From Christiangramia sp. (GTDB lineage Bacteria > Bacteroidota > Bacteroidia > Flavobacteriales > Flavobacteriaceae), in contig NZ_JAPYPC010000035.1 in the NCBI RefSeq assembly GCF_029937855.1, positions 1-34,715 on the forward strand: a stretch of 34,715 bases of DNA, read 5' to 3'. The notes beneath the pieces are model-generated. The model was not told the origin of the DNA. It searched no databases and saw only the letters and a program-made list of their open reading frames with translations. Of this stretch, positions 16,068 through 24,700 are shown in pieces (positions within the stretch are counted from its first letter, which is position 1; every line of letters begins with the position of its first letter). The translations under genes and the position numbers were made by a program.

Positions 16068-18473
16068 CTAATTTCTAAGCGGTTTCCCCTTCTTCAACAT
16101 ATGCTGAAGACGTTCCAGGGTTTTTCTTTCTCCTGTTAGCGATAAGAAGGCTTCTCTTTCCAGTTCTAATAAATACTGCTCACTAACCAGCTGATTTTCT
16201 GAAAGATCTCCACCGGCCATTACATAAGCCAGTTTGTTCGCAATTTTCTTGTCGTGTTCACTAATATATTTTCCTGCAGCCATCTGGTCGGTTCCCACAA
16301 GGAATGCACCCAATGCCTGTTTACCCAGAACTTTAATATCCTTACGCTCGATAGGTTTGGTATATCCATTCTCGGCCATTAACAAAGCATGTTTCTTAGC
16401 AATTGCCAATTGCCTGTCTGGATTTACCACTACTATATCTTTTCCTTTCTGAAGTAGGTTCAGGTCAAAAGCTTCATGAGCCGAAGTTGAAACCTTCGCC
16501 ATACCAATAGTAAGGAAATGTTCTCTTAGGCGGTTTAGCTCTACATCATCTTTCTGAAAGGTATCTGCGGCTCTAACTGTCATTTCTTTGGTTCCACCGC
16601 CACCTGGGATCACACCAACCCCAAATTCTACTAATCCGATGTAGGTTTCAGCTGCTGCAACAACCTTATCTGCATGTAGTGACATTTCGCATCCACCACC
16701 CAATGTCATCGCATGAGGAGCGGCAACTGTTGGAATAGCCGAGTAGCGCATTCTCATCATAGTGTCCTGGAAGTATTTGATCGCCATATTTAGCTCCTCA
16801 TATTCCTGTTCTACAGCCATCATAAAGATCATCCCGATATTGGCACCAACTGAGAAGTTCTTACCATCGTTGGCTACAACCAGTCCCTGGTAATCTTTTT
16901 CAGCCATATCAATAGCCTTATTAATTCCGTCCAGAACATCACCGCCAATAGAATTCATTTTACTTCTGAATTCAACATTGAGGATGCCGTCGCCAAGATC
17001 CTCAACTACAACGCCGCTGTTCTTGAAGACTTCCCTAGATTCCCTAATATTGTCCAGAATGATAAAGGCATCCTGACCAGGAACCTTAGTCTGTTTTTTA
17101 TCGTCTATATTATAGTAATAGGTGTTTCCTTCTTTAACGGTATAGAAACTGTCGCTTCCGCTTTCAAGCATTTCATTCACCCAGGCCGCAGGTTCGTATC
17201 CCTGCTCTTTCATCATTTCAATACCTTTTTCCACACCAATAGCATCCCAGATCTGGAAAGGGCCATGTTCCCATCCAAATCCGGCTTTCATGGCATCATC
17301 TATCTTGTAAAGCTCATCTGAAATTTCCGGAATACGATTCGATACATAGGCGAAAAGCGCAGAGAAAGTCTTTCTGTAAAATTCACCCGCTTTATCTTTT
17401 CCTTTAACCAGAACTTCAAATCTGTCGGCAACATTATCTATAGATTTTGTTTGTTCTAAAGTCGCGAAAGAAGCTTTCTTTTGATCGCGATATTCCATAG
17501 TATCCAGATCAAGGGATTTTATCTCACTTGAACCATCTTCATTTTTGATCTTTTTATAGAAACCCTGTCCGGTCTTACTTCCGTGCCACTTATTTTCCAT
17601 CATGGTACCAATGAAATCTGGCAGGGCGAAAAGATCATGCTGCTCATCTTTTGGCACATTTTCGTGTAGACCATTGGCAACGTGAACCAAAGTATCAAGG
17701 CCCACAACATCAACTGTTCTAAAGGTGGCTGACTTCTGCCGCCCAATTACGGGTCCGGTGAGTTTGTCTACTTCTTCAATGGTCATTCCCATATCCTTCA
17801 CCATATGGAAAAGACTCATAATTGAGAAAATACCGATCCTGTTTCCAATGAAAGCAGGGGTGTCTTTCGCAAGAACAGACTTTTTACCAAGGAATTTCTC
17901 TCCATACATCTCAAGAAATTCAAGAACATCTTCAGAAGTTTCCTTCCCAGGAATGATCTCAAATAACCTTAAATATCTTGGAGGATTAAAGAAGTGAGTT
18001 CCGCAGAAATGCTTTTTAAAATCATCGCTACGACCATCGGTCATAAAATTGATTGGAATCCCTGATGTATTGGTAGTAATTAAAGTTCCCGGTTTTCTAT
18101 GTTTTTCAAGGTTTTCAAAAACCTGTTTTTTAATATCAAGACGTTCTACAACAACTTCAATGATCCAGTCTGCCTCAGAAACTTTGGAAATATCATCTTC
18201 AAGATTTCCTGTTTCGATCCTGTTTACAAAGTCTTTATGATAAATAGGAGAGGGCTTGGATTTAACCGATTCCTGAAGTGAATCGTTCACGATCCTGTTA
18301 CGAACAACTTTATCGTCCAGGCTTAGTCCTTTTTTCTTTTCCTTTTCATTCAGCTCGCGGGGAACAATGTCCAGAAGTAACACTTCCACGCCAATATTGG
18401 CAAAATGACAAGCGATACCGCTACCCATAATTCCGGATCCGATCACTGCAACCTTATTAATCCTTCTTTTCAT
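16068..18473 (-). CDS. fadN: Fused 3-hydroxyacyl-CoA dehydrogenase / enoyl-CoA hydratase (FadN type)
   Basis: 801 residues. The NAD-binding dehydrogenase comes first: Rossmann motif VAVIGSGIMGSGIACHFA at residues 8-25, then HFFNPPRYLRLFEIIPG and the 3HCDH C-terminal domain, to about residue 440. The crotonase domain lies in the C-terminal half (about 500-700), with FSVGANIGMI and the oxyanion/active-site region GGGCEMSLHAD ... GLVEFGVGVIPGGGGTKE. This order is the reverse of E. coli FadB and matches Bacillus FadN. It catalyses hydration of enoyl-CoA and oxidation of 3-hydroxyacyl-CoA in the cytoplasm. It starts 18 bp after the marR stop, so it is clearly cotranscribed with that regulator. Confidence 0.93.
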   Translation of the reverse strand: MKRRINKVAVIGSGIMGSGIACHFANIGVEVLLLDIVPRELNEKEKKKGLSLDDKVVRNRIVNDSLQESVKSKPSPIYHKDFVNRIETGNLEDDISKVSEADWIIEVVVERLDIKKQVFENLEKHRKPGTLITTNTSGIPINFMTDGRSDDFKKHFCGTHFFNPPRYLRLFEIIPGKETSEDVLEFLEMYGEKFLGKKSVLAKDTPAFIGNRIGIFSIMSLFHMVKDMGMTIEEVDKLTGPVIGRQKSATFRTVDVVGLDTLVHVANGLHENVPKDEQHDLFALPDFIGTMMENKWHGSKTGQGFYKKIKNEDGSSEIKSLDLDTMEYRDQKKASFATLEQTKSIDNVADRFEVLVKGKDKAGEFYRKTFSALFAYVSNRIPEISDELYKIDDAMKAGFGWEHGPFQIWDAIGVEKGIEMMKEQGYEPAAWVNEMLESGSDSFYTVKEGNTYYYNIDDKKQTKVPGQDAFIILDNIRESREVFKNSGVVVEDLGDGILNVEFRSKMNSIGGDVLDGINKAIDMAEKDYQGLVVANDGKNFSVGANIGMIFMMAVEQEYEELNMAIKYFQDTMMRMRYSAIPTVAAPHAMTLGGGCEMSLHADKVVAAAETYIGLVEFGVGVIPGGGGTKEMTVRAADTFQKDDVELNRLREHFLTIGMAKVSTSAHEAFDLNLLQKGKDIVVVNPDRQLAIAKKHALLMAENGYTKPIERKDIKVLGKQALGAFLVGTDQMAAGKYISEHDKKIANKLAYVMAGGDLSENQLVSEQYLLELEREAFLSLTGERKTLERLQHMLKKGKPLRN

Positions 18474-18491
18474 TTCTTGGTTTTTATTGTT

Positions 18492-18944
18492 TTATCTGAT
18501 ACTAATCTTTTCAGTATATATTTTCTTTTCACTAATGAGCTCCATTATGGTATTGGCCACCTCTATAAAGGTTTTTAAATCTTTTTCTGAAACATTTTCT
18601 TTAACTGCCTCATCGAACCTTAGAACCACCCTTTTAGAGTAATCCCTCATTTCTTTACCGAATTCGGTTAAATGGATTAAGACGCTTCGGCCATCACTCG
18701 GATTTTTCCTTCTTATGATGAGTCCTTTTTCTTCCATAGTCTTAAGAATCCTTGAAAGACTGGTGGCCTCCATCCCCATTTTAGGGCCAAGGGATGTAGA
18801 TGGGGTGCCATCTTCAGGATCAATACTTAAAAGTGCAAAGCCTGTAGCCATCGTGCTGCCTGCTTTTCCAGCTTCCTCATTATACATTTTGGAAACTGCC
18901 ATCCAGGTGGCACGCAATACATAATCTATCGTTTTTTCTTTCAT
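18492..18944 (-). CDS. MarR-family transcriptional regulator, first gene of the beta-oxidation operon
   Basis: 150 residues with the MarR winged helix-turn-helix. The recognition helix region is ATSLSRILKTMEEKGLI and the wing is RRKNPSDGRSVLIHLTEFGKE (IRRKNPSDGRSVLIHLTE). Helices at both ends provide the dimer interface. MarR proteins bind palindromic DNA as dimers and usually release it when a small ligand, often an acyl-CoA in fatty-acid operons, binds. A perfect 18-bp palindrome 36 bp upstream of the start, just behind the -7 box, is the likely operator. The gene leads fadN, the S23-like gene, thiolase and acyl-CoA dehydrogenase, so it probably represses its own operon until fatty acyl-CoA is available. 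The ligand is an inference. Confidence 0.9.
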   Translation of the reverse strand: MKEKTIDYVLRATWMAVSKMYNEEAGKAGSTMATGFALLSIDPEDGTPSTSLGPKMGMEATSLSRILKTMEEKGLIIRRKNPSDGRSVLIHLTEFGKEMRDYSKRVVLRFDEAVKENVSEKDLKTFIEVANTIMELISEKKIYTEKISIR

Positions 18945-18963
18945 CTGGATTTTTGAATGAATC

Positions 18964-18971
18964 CAAAGTTA
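18964..18971 (-). promoter_or_regulatory. -7 promoter box of the marR operon
   Basis: On the minus strand TAACTTTG matches the Bacteroidota consensus TAnnTTTG exactly. It lies 20 bp upstream of the marR ATG, which predicts a very short leader. A clear -33 TTTG is not seen. Confidence 0.55.
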
Positions 18972-18979
18972 GGAAAAAA

Positions 18980-18997
18980 TATTATGCATGCATAATA
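18980..18997. promoter_or_regulatory. Probable MarR operator (18-bp perfect palindrome)
   Basis: TATTATGCATGCATAATA is perfectly symmetrical, with half-site TATTATGCA. It lies directly upstream of the -7 box, where a bound dimer would block RNA polymerase. Size and symmetry fit MarR dimers, which read palindromes of about 16-20 bp. Confidence 0.65.
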
Positions 18998-19052
18998 AAA
19001 TTAGTTTAAAAATATTAATATCCTGAATAAAGGTTATTAATATTCTTAAAAC

Positions 19053-19085
19053 AAAAAAACTCCTCTGGTTGGGAGGAGTTTTTTT
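19053..19085 (-). terminator. Terminator of the acyl-CoA ligase gene
   Basis: Perfect 13-bp stem AAAAAAACTCCTC (19053-19065) / GAGGAGTTTTTTT (19073-19085), 7-nt loop. On the minus strand it ends in a T run (TTTTTTTGTTTT). It lies 22 bp past the ligase stop and separates that gene from the marR operon. Confidence 0.88.
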
Positions 19086-19106
19086 TATCATTTTCTTAAT
19101 GCTTTT

Positions 19107-20885
19107 TTAAAAGCGACCATATAATTTTTCGTAAGGCTCTTTATATTTTTCCCTGATGATGCGTCTTTTCAATTTCATGGTAGGAGTAAGGTGCTCGTCT
19201 TCCACGGTCCAGGCTTCCGGAGTAAGTTCAAAAGTTTTTACTCGTTCCCATTTTCCGAATTTCTGATTATAGAAATCAACCTCTTCCTGAATACGATCTA
19301 TAACTAACCTGTTTCCTGAAATATCTGCAGGAGTGCCTTCCCCAAGATCTATGTTTTTTCTTTGAGCCCAATCTGCAATAAATTCAAAATTTGGCTGAAT
19401 CAAAGCGGCGGGCATTTTTTCTCCATCACCAACCACCATGATCTGTTCTATAAATCGCGATTGCTTCATGGTGTTTTCGATCAGCTGAGGAGCTACATAT
19501 TTCCCCCCTGAAGTCTTGAACATTTCTTTTTTCCTATCTGTTATTTTCAGGAAACCTTCTTTATCGAGTTCCCCAATATCACCGGTATGGAAGAAACCAT
19601 TTTCTATAACTTCATTTGTTTTTTCTTCATCCTTGTAATATCCTTTCATAATATTAGGTCCTTTTGCAAGGATCTCACCATCATCAGCAATTTTAACTTC
19701 TACATTATCTAATACTTTACCAACGGTCCCAATTTTAAAACCACCGTTACGCTCATCGTTTACCGCTATAACGGGAGAAGTTTCTGTAAGTCCGTAACCT
19801 TCCATAACGGGAATTTCTGCCGAAGCAAATACACGTGCCAGCCTCGGTTGCAAGGCTGCACTACCGGATACAATAAGTTCTATGTTTCCACCTAAACCTT
19901 CTTTCCATTTGGAGAAGATCAATTTCCTGGCAAGTTTCAGTTTCGTTTCATACCACCAGCCGTTTGCGCCGTAGGGTTCGTATTCCAATCCTAATTCTAC
20001 TGCCCAGTAGAATAATTTTTGTTTGATTCCCCCAAGAGCAGTTCCTTTCGCAATAATCTTATCATATACTTTTTCAAGCAGTCTCGGCACCGCTGTAATT
20101 ACATGCGGTTTTACCTCTTTAAGGTTATCACTAATCTTATCTATAGATTCAGCAAAATAGATAGAAACCGAATAATACTGATATAGATAAAGTATCATCC
20201 TCTCAAAAATATGGCAAACCGGAAGGAAACTTAAAGCTACATAGGTCCCTGTTTCAAAAGGAACTCTTGGTGCACTACCCAAAACATTACTCACAATATT
20301 GGCATGGGTAAGCATTACTCCTTTAGGTCTTCCGGTGGTCCCCGAGGTATAAATTAACGTGGCAAGATCATCGGTTTTAACTGCTTTTTTTAATTTTTCG
20401 ACTTCATCCTGATTTTCTTTATCTTCACCTGAATTAAGAATTTCTTTCCAGTTCTGGCAGCCGGTAATTTCATCAAAACTATATATTCCTTTAAGCTCGG
20501 TAGTGCCTTTTATAGAATTGACTTTTTCCAGAACTTCTTTATCTGAAACAAAACAATAAGTTGCACCACTATGATTTAGGATATACTCATAATCATCTTC
20601 AGATATGGTTGGATAGATTGGCACATTTTGCGCACCTATTTGAAGGATGCCAATGTCTATTATATTCCACTCCGATCGGTTGTTAGTTGAAATTACCGCA
20701 ATCTTTTCGTTAGGTTTAACCCCAAGCCTCAAAAGGCCACGGCTAATTTTATTTGCCTGATCTATATATTGCTGGGTCGAGATGGTTTTCCATTTTCCAT
20801 CATATTTTGTTGCCAGAGCCTCTTCCAACGGATGATTTTCAAGTTGATAGTAGGGGAAGTCAAAGAGACGTTTTATTTCATTCAT
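19107..20885 (-). CDS. Long-chain fatty acid--CoA ligase (AMP-forming)
   Basis: 592 residues from the ATG at 20885 (MNEIKRLFDFPYYQ). An upstream in-frame start at 20942 would add 19 residues unlike the family. ANL-superfamily motifs are complete: P-loop-like LIYTSGTTGRPKGVMLTH, GYGLTETSPVI, the hinge TGDIGELDKEGFLKITDRKKE and the catalytic-lysine region KTSGGKYVAP. It activates free fatty acids to acyl-CoA with ATP, supplying the substrate of the neighbouring beta-oxidation operon. Size and motif set match FadD15/FAA-type 'long-chain' ligases. It is transcribed in the same direction as marR but has its own terminator. Confidence 0.93.
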   Translation of the reverse strand: MNEIKRLFDFPYYQLENHPLEEALATKYDGKWKTISTQQYIDQANKISRGLLRLGVKPNEKIAVISTNNRSEWNIIDIGILQIGAQNVPIYPTISEDDYEYILNHSGATYCFVSDKEVLEKVNSIKGTTELKGIYSFDEITGCQNWKEILNSGEDKENQDEVEKLKKAVKTDDLATLIYTSGTTGRPKGVMLTHANIVSNVLGSAPRVPFETGTYVALSFLPVCHIFERMILYLYQYYSVSIYFAESIDKISDNLKEVKPHVITAVPRLLEKVYDKIIAKGTALGGIKQKLFYWAVELGLEYEPYGANGWWYETKLKLARKLIFSKWKEGLGGNIELIVSGSAALQPRLARVFASAEIPVMEGYGLTETSPVIAVNDERNGGFKIGTVGKVLDNVEVKIADDGEILAKGPNIMKGYYKDEEKTNEVIENGFFHTGDIGELDKEGFLKITDRKKEMFKTSGGKYVAPQLIENTMKQSRFIEQIMVVGDGEKMPAALIQPNFEFIADWAQRKNIDLGEGTPADISGNRLVIDRIQEEVDFYNQKFGKWERVKTFELTPEAWTVEDEHLTPTMKLKRRIIREKYKEPYEKLYGRF

Positions 20886-21140
20886 GGAGAGGAAGAATTT
20901 TAGATATACCTTGCAAAATAGTAATTTAAATAGCTCATTCAAATCAAAATTGATAAAAAAAATACATATTGATTAAGTATATGCTAATTGCAATATGCAA
21001 AATTTGGCATCGAATCATATCGTAATAAAAACTTAATATCCTCAGGATCAAGTTAAAATACTTTTTTAAACCTTCATAATTGCTCGTCTTGGGAAGAGAT
21101 TATTTTCTAAGTTAGAGCAGAAAAAAAAATATTATAAAAA
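20886..21140. other. AT-rich intergenic region upstream of the acyl-CoA ligase
   Basis: No gene is seen. It must contain the ligase promoter. The interrupted palindrome TTGCA-ATA-TGCAA (20988-21000) lies about 100 bp upstream of the ligase start and shares TGCA-centred half-sites with the marR operator, but it is not the same sequence. Confidence 0.35.
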
Positions 21141-21570
21141 TTAAAATTACTACTTAAAGTGGTACTTGCAGTTATAAGCGACGGCCCCAGAGTAACGGCC
21201 ACTGAAAAAAGCAATGAAGATCTTTCTAAATCTGAAACCTTTACTTATTTGCCTAATTCAAATGCTGAAGTGGACTGAAAAAATTATAACCATAAGAATA
21301 TTAATGCTTTAGTAGTAGAAAAGCTAAGAAGCTAGATGATGAAGGAAGGATATACCTTGGATCGCGATAATCCAGATTTTTTAGTATTGATTAGTACTAA
21401 AGTAGATTCTGAAATTGATCCAGAAACATAGTTGGCTATGATACCAATACCTATTCTTACAAGGAAGAAACACTAATTATTAATCTGGTAGACCTAAAAA
21501 CAAAGGAAACTTTTTCAACAGACGTAGAGATTAGTAAAAGCTAGATAATATTTTAGGGAATATCCTTTAA
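21141..21570 (+). pseudogene. Decayed DUF4136-family lipoprotein gene
   Basis: Translation in the frame of base 21162 gives DLSKSETFTYLPNSNAEVD, a stop, NINALVVEKLRS, a stop, and MMKEGYTLDRDNPDFLVLIS. This is the order of conserved blocks in DUF4136 proteins: a 'kYkTfaW' block, a helix ending 'L..kGy', then 'PDflv'. After another stop the reading continues one frame over as YSYKEETLIINLVDLKTKETFSTDVEIS, whose ETLIINLVDLKTKE part matches the 'GtLiiDlvD' block, and then in a third frame as LDNILGNIL-stop (21541-21570). At least three in-frame stops and two frameshifts are needed and no start codon remains, so the gene is dead. DUF4136 proteins are small envelope lipoproteins of unknown function. 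Confidence 0.75.
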
Positions 21571-21583
21571 AAATAAAATCTTA

Positions 21584-21725
21584 AAAAAAGAGGTCGTCTA
21601 AAAAGGCGAGAAAACGTCATCCTGAATTTATTTCAGGATCTTAACTAATTGAAAAATCAATATCAGTTAGAAGCTGAATCAAGTTCAGCTTGACGTAATA
21701 AGGACTTTTTAGACGACCTTTTTTA
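21584..21725. repeat. Composite palindromic repeat element
   Basis: Outer perfect 15-bp inverted repeats AGGTCGTCTAAAAAG (21591-21605) / CTTTTTAGACGACCT (21705-21719), flanked by A and T runs. Inside lie CGTCA (21615-21619) / TGACG (21691-21695) and two perfect hairpins, ATCCTGAA/TTCAGGAT (21619-21639) and AGCTGAA/TTCAGCT (21672-21690). The whole folds as a cross-shaped structure. It lies 36 bp from the purL stop and could terminate transcription in both directions. It resembles dispersed intergenic repeats common in flavobacterial genomes; no transposase is nearby. Confidence 0.75.
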
Positions 21726-21760
21726 ATTTCTGAGATCAATCTGCTGAAATCGAATAAAAG

Positions 21761-24700
21761 CTATTCTTTATTTTCCAACCATTTTCTGGCATTTACAAAA
21801 GCTTCCAGCCAGGGAGATATTTCATCTTTTCTTCCTTTTGGATAGTTTGCCCAGTTCCATTGGAAAGTAGAACGCTCCAGGTGAGGCATCATCACAAGAT
21901 GTCTTCCGGTATCATCGGTTAGAACAGCAGTATTATAATGGGATCCGTTGGGATTAGCAGGATATCCTTCATAAGCATATTTACCCACGATATTATATTT
22001 TTCCTCTTCATATGGGAAGCTGAATTTTCCTTCCCCATGTGCTGCCCAGATACCCAAGGTACTTCCAGCAAGACTAGAAAGCATCACAGAATTGTTCTCC
22101 TGAATTTCTACGGAAGTAAAGTTACATTCAAATTTATGGGATTCGTTATGTAACATCTTCGGTTTTTGCTCATGCTCAGGGTTAATAAGACCTAATTCAA
22201 TAAATAATTGACAGCCATTACAAACTCCGAGAGACAGCGTATCTTCTTTGGCAAAGAAATTATCAAGGGCATTTTTCGCTTTTTCATTGTAAAGGAAAGC
22301 TCCGGCCCAGCCTTTAGCGCTTCCAAGGACATCAGAATTTGAGAATCCACCCACTGTGGCAATGAATCGTATATCTTCAAGGTTTTCTCGACCTGAAATA
22401 AGATCGGTCATATGAACGTCTTTTACGTTAAAACCCGCCAGGTACATCGCTCTGGCCATTTCCCTTTCAGAATTTGATCCTTTTTCCCGAATAATTGCGG
22501 CCTTAATTCTAGGTTTGCCGGAATCCAATTCAGGAAGTTTTCCTGTAAAATGTTCCGGGAACTTAAATTCTAAAGGCTGTTCTTTATAATTATGGAAACG
22601 TTCGGTAGCTTTATCAATTCCGCTTTGTTGTTCGTCCAGTAAGAAAGAAGTTTTATACCAGGTATCCCTTAATTCAGGAATATTGAAACTCAAATCAACT
22701 CCTGAATTCTTAATTCTTAACTCATTTCCTTCAGTTACTTTTCCAATTTTGAAAAACTCTATATTTTTATTCTTTAAAAATTCTTCTACGGAATTGTTTT
22801 TCGATTGAAAAACAATTCCGCAGTTTTCATTAAAGAGAAGTTTGATGATGTCTTTCTCGTTTAAAGCTGAAAGATCCAGATTTGCTCCAAGGTTTACATC
22901 GGCAAAACACATTTCCAACAATGTAGTGATTAAACCTCCTGAAGCTATATCATGACCGGCAAGAATAAGATCTTTTTTGATCAGCTCCTGGATCGCATCA
23001 AAAGTTTTAGCAAATTTTTTATCATTTTGTATAGTTGGAACTTCATTTCCCACTTTATTCAGGATTTGGGCAAATGAAGAGCCACCGAGTTTAAATTTAT
23101 CCTGCGAGAGGTTGATGTAATAAATATCTCCACCCTCTTTTTGAAGTACTGGTTCCACAACCTTTGTGATATCGTCACAATGCCCCGCTGCAGAAATAAT
23201 TACAGTTCCGGGAGAAAGAACTTCGCGATCCTTATATTTTTGCTTCATAGAAAGGGAGTCCTTTCCCGTAGGAACATTAATTCCAAGATTGATGGCAAAA
23301 TTTGAAACTGCTTCAACGGCATCATAAAGTCTGGCATCTTCACCTTCATTATTACAGGGCCACATCCAGTTTGCGGAAAGCGAAATTGATTTGAGTCCTT
23401 TTTCCAGTGGCGCCCAAACAATATTTGAAAGTGATTCAGCGATCGAATTTTTGGAACCTGCCACAGGATCTACAAGGGCTGAAATAGGGGAGTGACCAAT
23501 AGAAGTTGCCACCCCTTCTTTTCCTTTATAATCCAGTGCCATCACTCCGCAGTTGTTTAATGGAAGTTGTATTGGCCCGGCAGTTTGCTGTTTGGCGACT
23601 CTTCCAGACACACACCGGTCTGCTTTGTTTGTAAGCCAGTCTTTACAGGCTACAGCTTCTAGTTGTAGCACCTGATTGAGGTATTCATGAACTTTAGAAG
23701 TTTGGTAAACAACCTCCTCATAATTTCTTTGAATAGTCTTATCTGTCATGATCGTTTTTGGAGAACTTCCGAACATATCTGAAAGTTCGAGATCCATAGG
23801 TTTTTGACCCGATTTCTCTCCTTCAAATGTGAATCTGTGATCTCCGGTGACATCCCCAACTTCATAAATTGGCGAGCGTTCCCTATCTGCAACTCTTTTT
23901 AGCTTTGCGATCTCAGCTTCTCCAATTATCAGTCCCATTCTTTCCTGTGATTCATTACCAATGATCTCTTTTGCTGAAAGTGTAGGATCTCCGATAGGAA
24001 GTGAATCTAGATCTATTTTTCCACCTTTCTCTTCGACAAGTTCGCTCAGACAGTTTAAATGTCCGCCGGCGCCATGATCATGAATGGAAACTATGGGATT
24101 TTCATCGCTTTCTACCATTCCACGAACGGCATTTGCAGCTCGTTTCTGCATTTCAGGATTTGAACGCTGAATAGCATTCAATTCGATCCCGCTGCTGAAT
24201 TCTCCTGTGTCTGCTGAAGATACCGCGGCACCACCCATTCCAATCCGGTAATTTTCACCGCCAAGCACAACAATTTTATCGCCTTTATTTGGAACATCTT
24301 TTAGCGCCTGTTCTTTTTTACCATAACCTATACCACCGGCAAGCATGATCACTTTATCGTAGCCTAAAGAACGCTCATGTTCAGAATGTTCAAAGGTTAG
24401 AACAGACCCTGAAATTAAGGGTTGTCCAAATTTATTTCCAAAATCTGAGGCTCCATTGGAAGCTTTAATCAGGATATCCATGGGAGTTTGGTAAAGCCAA
24501 TCCCTTTCTTTCATCCCGTTTTCCCATTTTCTATCTTTATCCAATCGGGAATAAGAGGTCATGTAAACGGCAGTTCCTGCAAGTGGAAGAGAACCTTTTC
24601 CGCCGGCAAGCCTATCTCTAATTTCACCACCACTTCCGGTGGCAGCTCCGTTAAAAGGTTCAACCGTAGTTGGAAAATTATGAGTTTCAGCTTTTAATGA

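Noticed and set aside
12508-18944. Polyketide or thiolase-based biosynthesis cluster
   Set aside because: Dehydrogenase, hydratase/dehydrogenase fusion and degradative thiolase under MarR control match catabolic beta-oxidation; no synthase genes are present.
21584-21725. CRISPR array
   Set aside because: The repeats are palindromic arms of a single element, not regularly spaced direct repeats with unique spacers; no cas genes are present.
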